A stretch of 64,000 nt of DNA from the NCBI GenBank assembly GCA_963971575.1, contig OZ020622.1:7230279-7294278 (forward strand), read 5' to 3'. Shown here piece by piece: positions 22,484 to 33,847 of this stretch. Both the position numbers and the translations under genes were made by a program. The notes under the pieces are model-generated. The model saw nothing but the letters and a program-made list of their open reading frames with translations, was not told the origin of the DNA and searched no databases. This DNA comes from Liopterus haemorrhoidalis. Its lineage: Eukaryota; Arthropoda; Insecta; Coleoptera; Dytiscidae. Position 1 is the stretch's first letter. The number at the start of each line of letters is the position of its first letter.

Positions 22484-23110
22484 TAAATTTATTTTTACCG
22501 ACCGTAGAGAGGATGGTATTGTAATCATACCAATTTTGACTTTTCAAAATTTTACAGATAAGCCCGAATTATGTTTTTTGTAACACGAATCAACTATTTT
22601 TATCGTGATGTCTGTCTTTGGACACGTGTAGAGCAAATTCGGTTGAACGGATTTTTAAGAAATTTCATATTTACGCTTCGGACGTATATATCTTAATTTG
22701 ATTTTTCACAAATATTTCGAAACAGAAAAATATTTCCAAAAAAATTCTTAAGCAAAAGTTGTTGCACAAGTAATAACTAACAACTTTTATTTAAAAAATG
22801 TTTTGATAGAACTAAATTTTTCATTTTTAATTCTTTTGCTAAATTTTTTCCAAGTATTTATTTTAACAAATAGATACGTTTCCATTGACAATTATTTTGC
22901 TTAGTAAAAATCCACTTCAATAAAAAAAAGTCGTAACAATTTTAAAAAATAAAAATTACATTTAGCTCCAAACTAATCTAAGAAAGGAATAATATAACAC
23001 GTTTTTAACAATATATTTTTTGTTAGAAAGTATAAAGTACTTTGTGGTGACAGTTGGTTTTGAGGTAACAACAGCTGGTTTCTAAAAATAAATAAAAAAA
23101 ATTTTTTGCT
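22484..23110 (+). repeat. Repeat B, copy 1
   Basis: This begins TTTTTACCGACCGTAGAG.., continues with ATCATACCAATTTTGAC and CGTGATGTCTGTC, then an ATATTTC..ACAGAAAAATATTT block, ACAACTTTTATTT and AAGTACTTTGTGGTGACAG. It is collinear with 61525-62700, where it is interrupted by a foldback element and by repeat A copy 4. No coding homology. Confidence 0.7.
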
Positions 23111-23319
23111 CCATGTAACCACCAGAGGGGTCGGTATAAAAATCTGAAAAAATCAGAGTAATGCAACAGGTTTTGACACGATTACAATAAAAAACATACC
23201 AAATTTTGTCTCACTTACATACCTACAATGCTCTGAACAATTCAACACCTTATTCAACATTTTTATGTGCACGTGCATGATTTTTTTTAATTTTCAGATA
23301 AACACGCTTGCCAATGAGA

Positions 23320-23500
23320 GCTGTATTTTATTGTGCTGGAGGGGAAGCTAGTGCTACCCTCTAGGGCATGCTCCTGGCGACACTACATACACACAGTACC
23401 TTCAGTACATCCACACGCGTACCTGGAGGTGTATTTTTGTCCTGGAGGATTAGCTAAAGCTGTCCTTTAAGACATTCCTCCTTGTACCAATTTAAATAAC
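23320..23500 (+). repeat. Repeat D, second cluster
   Basis: Two units: GGAGGGGAAGCTAGTGCTACC at about 23338 and GGAGGATTAGCTAAAGCTG at about 23442, with CTTTAAGACAT-type followers. Same orientation as the 21715-21970 cluster. Confidence 0.7.
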
Positions 23501-24842
23501 CAGTCACTTTGGCTGGCACACATAAAAAAATTAAATAAATGCATGAGAAAATGAAAAATAAATAAATAAAGATAAATATTAATTAAGAAATGAAAATTAA
23601 AGTAATGCATGAAAAAGATAATGAGATATACATATATGAAAAATATTTTGACAAAAGAAAGTTTATTAAAAAAATTGACAGAAATAAATGAATATTTTGA
23701 CAGTATAAATAAGTAATATATAACTTTTTCTTTGGTTTAAGTGAAAATCTATATTGAATATTATTAAACAAACATAATTAAAGAGTTTTTTACAATTTTA
23801 ATATAATTTAAATGCCTCTTATATCCAAGCTGATTCTGTCTGTACTTTTCGTATTTATTTCCAAGTTGTCTTTGTTTCTTTCGCATCTTGGAGATGAGTT
23901 CGTTGGTGCATCAGCCAAATCAAAGGTCTGCCTGTGATGAACGAATCAAACTAACCTTCGTATGTCTGTTTGCTGTAAGGTTTGCTTGCAGAATCAATTT
24001 CTTGCACATATGGTACCTTTATGTGCAAGAGTTATTTCTTGTTTGCCAGCACAAATCATCTGCGTATGTTTTTGTGGGGTTTGCAAAAAATAACTTAATA
24101 GGTACTACACCTCCTCTGAAGACTCTGTTAACACTAGCTAGGGTTGATTTAGGTCTGAAAGTTGATCTAGAAAAATTTTAGCTGGTTTTGGTGGATTATT
24201 CAAAGGATGAGTTCCAAATTTTGGATCTCGCAACCACACAACATTAGAAACACTGCGTTATTTTTCCACTCATACTAGGCTTAAAGTAGCTTCAGGAATA
24301 TCCGGTCAACCAAGTCTCTTCCGAGTCTTTCCCTACCTTAACGGCCTAGCCGAGGGGGACGAGAGAAACTAGTTGATTGAAGGTGGAACACCTAATGTGT
24401 TGACCACGATTTACTTTTAGTTTTTTTGACTGGTTGGGACGATCTTTTGTTTCCCCCCAAAGCATTTGCTGAGGGTAAGGGATGAAAGACACCGCCTGAT
24501 CACGGGGCCAACTACCCACGGATGGGTAGCGCTCGTAAAATTAACTTCAGTAGAATCAAACTTTGGACATCGGTTTGGTTTCTTGATCGCGAGTAATCAA
24601 CCGAGTGGGAACGGTCCCAAAAATTTAACTCTTCCCATATACACCTAGGTGTTGGGAACCTATGTAGAGACGTAACGAGTATTTTTGGCGACTATGGCTA
24701 GTAAAGAAAACCGTTATTGAAACAAAAGGCATCAAAAATGACAATCATCGACTAAATTATAAATTCAAACAATTTAAAATTAAATTAAAAGTAATACACT
24801 TAAATTAATTATTGCTCAAGTAATATTAATTTTTTTATATTA
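23501..24842. other. Unassigned
   Basis: 23880-24180 and 24290-24680 are less AT-rich and hold short open frames with no recognisable motif. I see no inverted ends. Confidence 0.4.
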
Positions 24843-24915
24843 TAAACATAGTGGTCAGCGTGTTTGATTGCTAACCATGCGGTCTCGGGTTCGAATCCTG
24901 GACATAGCATGGAAG
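24843..24915 (+). other. tRNA-derived SINE-like head
   Basis: ATAGTGGTCAGCGTG (A-box-like) and GGTCTCGGGTTCGAATCC (good B box) lie at tRNA-like spacing, but no acceptor stem closes. The downstream AT-rich tail supports a SINE over a tRNA gene. Confidence 0.65.
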
Positions 24916-25019
24916 TTTGTATTTGTTATAAAAATTATTAATTTCTCCAAAATAAAAATAAAGATATATTAATGGCCATCAGTTATTATATCAACAATCG
25001 CGATTACAAGAATATCTAA

Positions 25020-26029
25020 CGTCTCAAATTTGACATGCGCATTAAATCTGTTCATGAACTTATTCCTTAATTATTGGTACCTTATTAGAAACTTCATTCG
25101 TAAATGTATATTTTAAATAAGTAAATAAGTAAACCAGATCTAAACCCACAGTACCAACCATTGTTAAAAAATTTGGTTGCTTTCTGTTAGACGCCTTCAT
25201 AAGATTGGCGTCGGAGCCAAATTCGCCAGAGCTTCGGTACGTCTCTGCATATTCGTTTCTTATAGAAACAATTGAGTCTTTAGGCTCACACTTGTACAGC
25301 AGAAATGCTGTATTTATATATATATGCATATTTTTAAATACAATTTTGATTCCTGTTGTCTACTTTGAGCATTTCAGGTTATATTTTTATTACTTGTGCT
25401 CGGCTTTCCCTGTTAATGCGCTGCACAAGAGGTATTCTTAGTGGACAAGCAACCTCTATCCTCTAGGTTGTCGTTGTCCCCGCGATTCCTCCGGTGGAGC
25501 CCAAGCCCTTTCCATGTGCATCGGATCGGGCGGCGATGGCTTACATGGAGTCCTCCACGGACTCTTCTATAGACGTGGAGGAACAAACTCTGTGTGTTAA
25601 CACAAATAAGTTGAACGTATTATCATTCCACGGGGTTGGGTGGGGGGTTCGGTTTTTGCGCCTTCCCGGAAAGAATTACGTTCACTTTTAGGAAAGATCA
25701 CCTCCTTTTTCAGAACATCCTACTAACACTCGATGGAGAGGCAATTAGGTATGGTTGCTTCTTCACGAGAATCATCAGCAGCTGAATGAAGATTTTTTTT
25801 ATTACAGGTTATAACTTTCTGTAAACATTGGCATTTGATTCGTAGGTTATTTTACGTATTTGTCGAATGATCTACGGGTTTTAATGCAGGTGACTTTAAC
25901 CGGAATCGGGCATTTTATCCGGGTGAACGAATATTTTGCTTGTGAACGGTGGTGAGTTGCCAAAGCTTTAAATCCTGCACATCAAGGACCTGTTTCCTTT
26001 ATTGGATTGCAAATTGCAATTTCTGGTAA
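25020..26029. other. Unassigned, with a GC-rich island
   Basis: 25450-25730 is the most GC-rich non-repeat segment in this part, with a 65-codon frame starting at 25494 (MEPKPFPCASDRAAMAYM..). It has no motif I recognise. It could be a 5' UTR or ORF1 start of a retroelement or a host exon. Confidence 0.35.
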
Positions 26030-26318
26030 TTGAGCTGGTCTGTGTAGGTAACTCTTAAATCCTATGCAGGGCATAGGTGCTTTAGAAAACTAGCTTTAAG
26101 CTCGAATTAAATTCAAGTTTTAGTTTTATAATTAATTTTAAGTTTTAGTTTTAATTTTTTTTGTGCTAATTCTGCTTTATGTTTCAGATAGCTCTTTAGG
26201 AGTTCATTTCGCCATGATATTTTTCTTCTTTTTTATTTGTTTTCTCTCTTCAATTTTTTTTTTGAGTTTTGATTTTATTAGTGTACAAGTTGTTAAACAT
26301 TTTGAAGATTAGCTCTGG

Positions 26319-26556
26319 CAGGCGCGCACACAGAACTTAAGTCGGGGGGGACTCAATTTTAAAAAATTGTCCGTAAAATAATTTTATATTATTATCTTTT
26401 TACGGATAATTGTGGGTATATATATTAATTTAATTTTGATTATAATTAAATTTTTATTAATAAAAAATTTTAATTTCAGTTGTTTAGATTTTATTAAATA
26501 AGTATTTGATTTTTCTGGGGGGGGGTCCGAGGACCACTCTCATGTGTGCGCGTCTG
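26319..26556. mobile_element. hAT-like MITE inserted in tandem unit 1
   Basis: The left end CAGGCGCGCACACAGA is mirrored by TGTGTGCGCGTCTG at the right, both with a nearby G-run (GGGGGGG). 238 bp, no coding. The flanking 8-bp duplication is not convincing (both sides share only CTCTG). Confidence 0.7.
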
Positions 26557-26951
26557 ACTCTGTGTACCTCTTTACTGTTTATACTATCGAGGAATCTAGG
26601 AACTGGTCCGTGTAGGTAATTTCCAACTCCTATGTGGAGCATAGGTGCTTCTGAAACTAGCTTTAAGTTCTAACAAAGATATTATATTTATTATCTTTGG
26701 TTCTAATTAATTTAAATTTTTTAAGTTTTATTTATTTTGTGTTAATTCTGCTTTATGTTTCAGGCAGTCAATTCTTTAGATCATCTCGACTTTATTTTTA
26801 CTGCTCTTTTATTTTAATTTTCTTTTAATTTTTTCTCCTTCAGAATTTTTTATTTCTTTAATTGCGTTTTGATTTTGTTAGTCTACCAGTTGTTATTAAA
26901 TATTTTGAGTTTCAGACTTACGTGCCACTTCACTAAGGTGTCCATTCAGAA

Positions 26952-27258
26952 ATCTAGACCAGTGTTTCTCAACCGGTGGTCTGCGGACCACTGGTGGCCC
27001 TTAACAAAATTTTAGTGGTCCGCAAAAGGCTTATAAATTATTATTTTTGAGATTTTTTATTAATTTATTATAAACATATTTTAATATTATTCTAATATTA
27101 TTAATATTATAAATTAATTTTATTAATTTATTATTAATTTTAAAGTAAATATATGTACAAATTTATTTGTTTAATAGTAAATTTATTTTTTTTGGTCCGA
27201 AAATTAAATATTTTACTGGTCCGTGGCACGTTTTCGGTTGATAAACACTGATCTAGAC
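26952..27258. mobile_element. hAT MITE with perfect 8-bp TSD, in tandem unit 2
   Basis: The element (26960-27250) begins CAGTGTTTCTCAACCGGTGG and ends GTTGATAAACACTG. It is flanked by exact ATCTAGAC duplications (26952-26959, 27251-27258). The interior has GGTCCGC/GGTCCGTGG words typical of this MITE type. Confidence 0.92.
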
Positions 27259-27782
27259 CACTTTTACCAAGTTCCAAGTCATTTTAAGTTTTAATTTTTT
27301 TGTTGTGCTAATTCTGCTTTATGTTTCAGTCAGATTTTTCTTTAGGACTTCATCTAGATCTGAATTTTTTCTGCTTTCTTATTTTAATTTATTTACTTTT
27401 TATTTTTTCCCCTTCAAATTTTTTTATTTATTTTAGCGTTTTGATTTTATTGTACCAGTTTTTAAATATTTTGTTTTCAGACCAACGTGCTACTCACTAA
27501 GAGTCCATCCAGGAACCTAGACCATCATCACCAAGTGGAAGGGTCTACAAGAACTAACTGGACGTCTTCGTCAAAGGAAATCAAGTTCCATTTTTTACAG
27601 TTTTTTTTTTTGCCTTTTTAAAATTTCTATTTTTAAGAGTGCTTTAGAAACTAGTCTTAAATACTAATTCTGCTTTATGTTTCAGGCAGTTAATTCTGTA
27701 GGAGTTGATCTCGATCTGAATTTTTTCTGCTTTCTTATTTTAATTTATTTTCTTTATAAAATTCTTTTATTTAATATATTCT

Positions 27783-28060
27783 AATGTTGGGTGCATTTTT
27801 TGATGTTGGGTGCATTTTTTGATGGGGTGAATTTTTTGATGGGGTGCATTTTTTAATGGGGTGAATTTTTAATGTGGTGCATTTTTTGATGGAGTGCTTT
27901 TTTTGATGGGGTGCATTTTTTGATGGGGTGCATTTTTTGATGGGGTGCATTTGTGGATGTTGGGGTGAATTTTTGGATGTTGGGGTTGTATTTTTTGGAT
28001 ATTGGGGTGCATTTTTTGGATTTACTGGTGCATGTTTTGGATATAGTGCATTTTTTAAAT
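27783..28060 (+). repeat. TTTTTTGATGGGGTGCA minisatellite
   Basis: More than ten degenerate units of about 17-25 bp (TGATGGGGTGCATTTTT, later TGGATGTTGGGGTG). An open frame at 27928-28113 follows the repeat and is not a gene. Confidence 0.9.
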
Positions 28061-28314
28061 TGAATTTGGGTTTACATTTGATTAAAGTAATCTGGCTTAA
28101 TGCCTTACTTTAATTATGTGTTTAGTAATATTTAGTTTTAAGGTTAACCCTTATTTTAGTCCTAAACTTAGTTTAGGGGACACATTCTCAATTTTTTTTT
28201 TAATTTATATTTTTAAAAAATTTAAAATTTTTATTCGAATATTTTGATATTAATGAATATTTGGGGATGTGTTCGGGGGGTGGGGGCAGTGTTGGACCAC
28301 ATTTTAATATTTTG

Positions 28315-28334
28315 TCTTCTTCTTCTTCTTCTTC
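28315..28334 (+). repeat. (TCT)n microsatellite
   Basis: About 20 bp of pure TCT repeat. Confidence 0.9.
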
Positions 28335-29419
28335 AAGTGACATCTGGTAAAAAATTGGTTAATAACATAACTAATTCCCAGAAAATGTAAGTTAATATCA
28401 TTTACAGTTGATGGATGGTTAATCGTTTTTTAAATATTTTGAAATGTGATCCTTTGGCATGTTTTATTTAAGCACTGTCCTGCTCTGCGGTTCTCGCCCG
28501 ACCCCCTGGAAGATATTTTTCAATAAAAAAATATCTACTAATAGAGCAAATTGGGATTTGTAGTATCTACAGAAAAATCTATCAATAAGATAAGGGGTCG
28601 GCAACCTTTTACAAGTTGCGTATCGCATGCAGAAACTCATTTTTGGTGTGCCATAATTCTTTTTGTAATTTCTTTTTTTTTATCTTTAATTGTTGTTTAC
28701 ACCTCTACACGTATTTACGTCGGCATAAATACGTCCACCGTGTAAGAGGCCTAAAGCAGTACGGATGTAATGTGTTTACTATGCTGAATATGTTATAATT
28801 TTTATCTTCCTTGAGAAGAAGATGGAAGTTATTTGACGAATGGAAAGTGGGGGGAAACGTCCCTATGTCTGAAGGACAATGAATTTATCGCCTTCAGCTG
28901 CTACTACCATTATGAAAAATACAGATAAAATCAAACACTGCTCAGCAAACTACAGAAGTAAACGCTAAGTACGAGTCAACGAGTAAAAAGTCAAATAAAA
29001 TAGCGTTATAGATACCCTTTATGTCTAACGTTTATTTACTTGAAACCTAACCCTATACGCCCACTATAAGAGGTTCATTTTATGCCAGTTCGGTTTACGC
29101 CAGTTCTCCTAGGAACGAAACTGCGGTGTATATCAAGTTCTGCCTCTACTGCAATATGAGTCCTCTGTTTAAATTGACCGCACGATCTATTGATGTATTC
29201 AATGCAAGTTATGTGGGTTTTCGCAGACCTGTAATAAACATGATGTAACGGAAACCTGAAGCTCAAATATTGTACCAAAGATCTAAAATAGATAAATATG
29301 TCATACATGTTCGTACCTCCAACTTAACAGACCATATTAGTGTGACATCACATACTGTGCTACCATTTGACGATAGTTTCCTTTGTACTCTATAAGTTTT
29401 TTCCAGTTCAGATTTGGAC
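28335..29419. other. Mostly unassigned; possible decayed hAT end
   Basis: AGGGGTCGGCAACCTTTTAC at 28578 and GTGTGCCATAATTC after it look like a hAT terminus without its partner. The rest, including short minus-strand frames at 29075-29448, has no recognised motif. Confidence 0.4.
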
Positions 29420-30115
29420 CTATGGATGAGCAAGAAATTTAACCGCATTGTTAGATATTGGTAGTTTCATTGAAAACCAAAGCAGTTTAGTTTTAGAATT
29501 ATTAAGGCTTAGTGCGTTGACTGTGTACCAATATTCTGCAGATTTTATAGTCCGATTGATATTATCAGTAAATTCATGAAACTTTAAAGACTGTATTAGC
29601 AAAGTTGTATTATCTGCATAAAGAATGGTTTTTGCCTTATCAATTAAAAGAGGTAGACCATTAACGTATATTAAAAATAGCAGAGGCCCAAGAAGAGACC
29701 CTTGGGGTACACCGCATTTGATAGTGAGTTCTTCAGATGTAACTGCATTAGATAATACATACTGTTTCATGTTGGTTAAGTATGAAGTTGGAGCTGTTCG
29801 TACTTATGTTATAGAATTTTAATATTATTTTAAAGAACGGTACAATGCTATGATGTCCCTTGTCAAACCCATTTATTATGAATTGTACGAATTCTAAAAT
29901 TGCATTACTTGTAAACCTTCCTGCTCTAAAACCAAACTGATTATTGTTTAATAATTTGTTAATCTGGAAATGTTCTAATAATTGCGTGAACAAAATTTTC
30001 TCAAAAATTTTCGAGAAAACTGGTGTGAAGGATATGGGCCTGTAGTTGTTTAAATCATCCCTATCTTTTCCTTTATGAATAGGGATTGCTTTTGTTAATT
30101 TTAACAGACGGAAAA
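29420..30115 (-). pseudogene. Non-LTR retrotransposon RT fragment
   Basis: From 30115 down on the minus strand: FSKIFEKILFTQLLEHFQIN, LNNNQFGFRAGR, then a frame change, CGVPQGSLLGPLLFLIYVN (motif B), TILYADNTTLL (motif C, with the second Asp of YADD changed to Asn), and ALSLNNSKTK. Motif A is not preserved. Frameshifts near 30095 and 29790. It lies tail to head with the next RT element, both on the minus strand, but the sequences are of different families. Confidence 0.8.
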
Positions 30116-30196
30116 ATATTAAAATTTAAACATTGAGTAAAAAGTGTGCAAAAAGGATCTATGATTACGTCTGTAACTTTTTTTACAAAAGACCAT

Positions 30197-30359
30197 CAGA
30201 TCAATTCTGTAAAAAATTACTGTGTAGTAACGTTACTACAATATAAAATATAAAATTATAAAAAGTATAATGACTTTCATTCATGATAGTAACTGACCTT
30301 GCTCATAGAGATAAATTTAGTTCCTATGATCATAGTAACTGAGTTACAGAATTGGTCTG
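30197..30359. mobile_element. MITE family M1, copy 1
   Basis: Ends CAGATCAATTCTGTA and TACAGAATTGGTCTG form an imperfect inverted repeat. The interior GTAGTAACGTTACTAC is palindromic. A close copy lies at 37048-37206. The duplication may be CAT here but is not clear in the other copy, so the superfamily is undecided. Confidence 0.8.
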
Positions 30360-30466
30360 CATGTTCAACTCGTAAGCATCTTTACTTCTAGTATTTTTAT
30401 ATTTTCGTATGGTACATTTGAATTTCTTAGATATTAAATTACAAAGAAAATATGGTAACTGATACA

Positions 30467-32133
30467 TTAAATATTTATATCTAAATTTGTAAGCCATTGG
30501 ATCGCTTCATTGGTCAATTGTACTATAGATTGGAGACCACCCGGGAAAGCACGTTGAGGACATTCTTCTGCGATGTGTTTCATCGTCTGTAGAGGCGCGC
30601 CACAGTCACAAGCGGGAGAGTCGACTAAGCCCCATTTATGGAGCATGTAGTTGCATCTACCGTGGCCGGTGACTAATCTATTTAATCTTACCCAAGCCGA
30701 GCGGGGTAGCGAGTAACCAATTGGCTGAACATTGGGATCTGAGATTAAAATTTTGTTGGGATGAGAGAAAATGTCCCATTCTTTAGACCATTCATCTTTA
30801 GCGTTATAAGCAGTATTAAAGATGGGATCATTCCAAATAGGATTACGGGATTTAAGCCTGTGATTTGGAGGATTTAATAGGTCTTCATGTATTGGTAGTC
30901 TGTGGTTGCTTCCAAATTTTTGCCAGGTTGTGACGGCAGCTTTGTTTCTCCGAATAGTAGGAGGGCATATGCCAGACAGTACAGGTAACCATTCTGAGGG
31001 TGTGGAACGTGTGGCTCCAGTGATCGTTCGCATTGCTGTATTCAGCTGGATGTCAATTTTGTTTGTGTGAGCACTGTTCTTCCAGACTGGGGAGCAGTAC
31101 TCTGCTGTGGAATAGAGCAGGGCAACTGCAGACGTTTTGAGGGTATGGGCATCGCAGCCCCACGACGTTCCTGCCAGCTTGTGGATTAGGTTATTTCTAG
31201 TTTTAAGTTTTAGACCTACATTTTCAATATGGTGTTTAAAGGTCAATGAGCGATCTAGAGTAATTCCAAGGTAGCGTGGGGTGTGGTTGTGTTTGATTTT
31301 AGTGCCATTGAATAACACACACAGTTCTTCGTTTGCATATTTATTACTCAGATGGAAGAGTGTTACTTCAGTTTTTTGTGGGTTAGGTTTTAAACGCCAA
31401 AGTTTGTAGTAATTACTGAGTATCTCAAGATCTTCGGTAAGTAGATTCTCAGCTCCTTTTGCATGTGTGCACTGCACAGCAATGGCAAGATCATCGGCAT
31501 ACGCAAATTTTCGTCCTGTAGTAAGTGGCATATCGCTTATATATAAATTAAACAGAATCGGAGCCAGCACAGAACCTTGCGGAAGACCGTTCTTCAATGT
31601 TCTAAAGTTACTCTTTTCCCCATTAAGATACACTTGAAACTGTCTGTTTTTCAGCATGGCTTCGATTAGATTGACCATTTTATTATTCGGTAGTATATTG
31701 TGCAGTTTCAAAACGAGACCGTCTGTCCACACGGTATCAAAAGCAGAGGAGAGGTCAACAAATGCAACTGCAGTTTTAAGTTTCCGTTGGAATCCTGCTT
31801 CAATGTGAGTAGCAAGTGCAGCCACTTGATCACAGCAGCTACGATTTCCTCTAAAACCAGCTTGTTCTGGTGGAATGTGTTCATCAATTGTGTCAGAAAT
31901 GCGGTTGAAGATTAGCCTTTCAAGAATTTTATAATTGATGTTGAGTAGGGCAATAGGTCTGTAGCTAGCTGGTTCAGATTCTTCTTTGCCTGGCTTTAAA
32001 ATACTTAGGATTTTTGATGAGCTGAAAGCCTTTGGGAGCCGTTCGGTGGAAAGAATGTCGTTGTAGAACCTAAGTAGCCACCTAAGTTTACTTCTAGTGT
32101 TTTTTAATGACTTTATGGCATCCCATATTTAAT
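30467..32133 (-). CDS. Non-LTR retrotransposon RT, 5'-truncated, uninterrupted frame
   Basis: This is the longest coding region in the window: about 555 codons open from just after a stop at about 32134 to the stop at 30467. In order it shows SKLRWLLRFYNDILSTERLP, SYRPIALLNINYKILERLI, PPEQAGFRGNRSC (fingers), AVAFVDLSSAFDTVW (motif A), NGLPQGSVLAPILFNLYISD (motif B), KFAYADDLAIA (motif C, intact YADD), PRYLGITLDRSLTF (thumb), then EYCSPVWKNSAH and a C-terminal Cys/His motif (DCGAPLQTMKHIAEECP). It reverse-transcribes element RNA at a nicked target. ORF1, the endonuclease and the RT start are missing, so this copy cannot move by itself. The 3' UTR lies at about 30360-30466, next to MITE M1. 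It resembles jockey/R1-like LINEs widespread in arthropods. The absence of stops suggests a fairly recent insertion. Confidence 0.9.
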
Positions 32134-32775
32134 TGTGCGTTATCTATTGGAGGTTAAAATACATGTGTCATTACTTTTGTTAAGATATAAAGACATTGAG
32201 CGAACCCTTTGTTTATTTATTTATTTTTTTAACTACTGAATCTAGTTACTTTCCAATTTCAAAAACGTATTTCTCACTATTAATAAACGTATTGATTCCT
32301 ATGAGTATTTCACTATTATAAACAATATATTCCAGTTTGAAACATTAAAAACTAAATGTTAAAATAATGTATATAATAGAGGGTTAAAATTGTTTATCTA
32401 CTAATATTGAACCAGTCATTTTAAACTTTTAGTTTTAAAATTTTGTATCAGAATCCCTTGGCCTCAAATATGTGCTTTCAAACAGGAAACAAAACCAGTT
32501 AGGGTCCTTAATTAAGTATTTTATTTAAAACAATTCTCTGTTCCTTTACTTATATTCCTTTTCATGTTTTCATTTGGCCCTCTCTTTTATTGTTCATTGT
32601 TGGGAGCCCTTGCGGCCAGCAGAGGCGGGGATTGAAAGGGGGAAATAAAACATCTTTTGTATATCAATAGATCTTTATCATTTGATCTTTGCTTTCGCGA
32701 GAGTTTTATTAGGTATTGCTTTGACCTGCTTGCTCGGTTAAGTGTCCAATTATCTGGTGTACCAATTGGGCTCAA
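32134..32775. other. No recognisable feature
   Basis: AT-rich; a short GC-richer word near 32605-32635 is unremarkable. No homology seen. Confidence 0.5.
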
Positions 32776-32968
32776 CAGCGCTATGAAGTGACGCCAGGCG
32801 GACTATAACTGAACTAAGCGAAACGAGTAATAGTTTATTGTTTACATCTGGTTTACATGTGTTTTCTCGTGTAGTTTGTATTGCTTTTAAAAGTTAGTGT
32901 TGCAGTTTGTTTGTTATATTAACTTTTGATAGCAATTATTATTCTTTTTTATATTACTTTATGTTATA

Positions 32969-33082
32969 ATGAGTTATTATAACACAAATTGGTGTGTGTT
33001 TGGCTGTCACTCTAGAAAAGGAAGTAACAAAAATATTTACTTCCACTATTTTCCAAATGAGAAACAATTTGTGAACTATTAA
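32969..33082 (+). pseudogene. THAP zinc-finger N-terminus
   Basis: 37 codons from an ATG: MSYYNTNWCVFGCHSRKG, then an aromatic YFHYFP.E segment and a stop. C-X3-C followed by basic residues and the F..FP motif is the start of a C2CH THAP DNA-binding domain, found in P-element- and Kolobok-type transposases and in host proteins. The conserved Trp, the C-X2-H half and everything downstream are missing. It faces the SWIM gene at 33272-33847. Confidence 0.65.
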
Positions 33083-33271
33083 TAAATTTGGTGCTGTGGA
33101 AGTGATAATAACAAACTAGTATTTATTAAACAAATTAAATAAAAAACAAACACTAAATTATAAAAATCCTTCAACATAATTAAATATCTACCCGGGTAAT
33201 TTTAATGCAGAATTAGGGCAAGCGGTCTCAAATTCTGTACGCAGCTTTTCTAATACATTTTCACTGAACTT

Positions 33272-33847
33272 TCAGTGCCTGCTTTTGTTTTTAATCAATT
33301 TATTTAGGCAAGGAGTTTCTAACAGAGGTTTCGGTTCATACTGTTGTAAGACAGGTTTCTTAAAAGTAGACCACAGGCATTTTAAATCTGTGCTGGTTAA
33401 TATTTCCATACTCAATATATTGTTTCTGGAACAAAAAGTAAAACCAACAGAAACCACACAAAAAAAAGATAAATCAAATATTTCACAATCAATCAATGCC
33501 CTGATCTTGGCTTCTTTCATTTTGGTTTGTTAACAACCTGGTACAAAATAATAGGACAGCTGAAATGTGTTTGCATGTAGTTCCTGCTTTACAGGTGCAG
33601 GACATATTTAAAACTTCATCATACTAAATTTTAATTTCCCAGTGACTTCGTGAGCTGGTGATCTCAAACTGCTTGTTTCTAAACATAACCCACATATGTC
33701 GACATGCTCATCATTTTTGTCCAAAATTCCGCACAACATAAGATATCCGGCGTTTAACAACTCTTCTCCTTCAACTACACACCTAGAAGAAGGTGTTGCA
33801 CTTAAAAAATTAAAATAATTTAATAAGGATAGCTGTTTATTGTCCAT
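33272..33847 (-). pseudogene. SWIM zinc-finger protein (YqaJ-associated family), N-terminal part
   Basis: The minus strand starts MDNKQLSLLNYFNFL (33847; an in-frame ATG also exists at 33886), then VVEGEELLNAGYLMLCGIL, CLETSSLRSPAHEV. After a frame change near 33612 comes MSCTCKAGTTCKHISAVLLF, a C-X-C..C-X-H SWIM finger. Splicing out a 112-bp GT..AG segment (33426-33537) joins this to NNILSMEILTSTDLKCLWS and KPVLQQYEPKPL. This order matches arthropod proteins in which SWIM precedes a YqaJ-type nuclease; the nuclease part is absent here. Role inferred, not shown. The breaks indicate a dead copy. Confidence 0.6.
33426..33537 (-). other. Candidate intron in the SWIM gene
   Basis: On the minus strand the segment starts GTTGTTAAC and ends with a pyrimidine-rich tract and TTTTTGTTCCAG. 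Removing it joins LLFCTR to NNILSMEIL in frame, restoring the continuity expected for this family. Confidence 0.5.

Larger units (their letters stand above)
26030..27780 (+). repeat. Four-unit tandem array with insertions
   Basis: The word AATTCTGCTTTATGTTTCAG recurs at about 26168, 26744, 27310 and 27665, each time followed by a GCAGTTAATTCTTTAGGAG-like word and then CTGCTTTCTTATTTTAATTT. An upstream block GGTCTGTGTAGGTAA..GGAGCATAGGTGCTT is shared by units 1 and 2. Subtracting the TIR elements in units 1 and 2 leaves units of roughly 270-355 bp. TTTATGTTTCAG followed by G resembles a splice acceptor, but no coding exon is evident. Confidence 0.75.

Noticed and set aside
23888..24181. A YADDL word on the minus strand, suggesting an RT motif C
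   Set aside because: No other RT motif lies nearby in any frame; judged coincidental.
24843..24915. A possible functional tRNA gene (also 6461, 15983, 50991, 62789)
   Set aside because: Pol III box-like words are present but none forms a convincing acceptor stem; treated as SINE-like heads.
27928..28113. Plus-strand frame of 61 codons
   Set aside because: It runs along the GATGGGGTGCA minisatellite; glycine/phenylalanine periodicity only.
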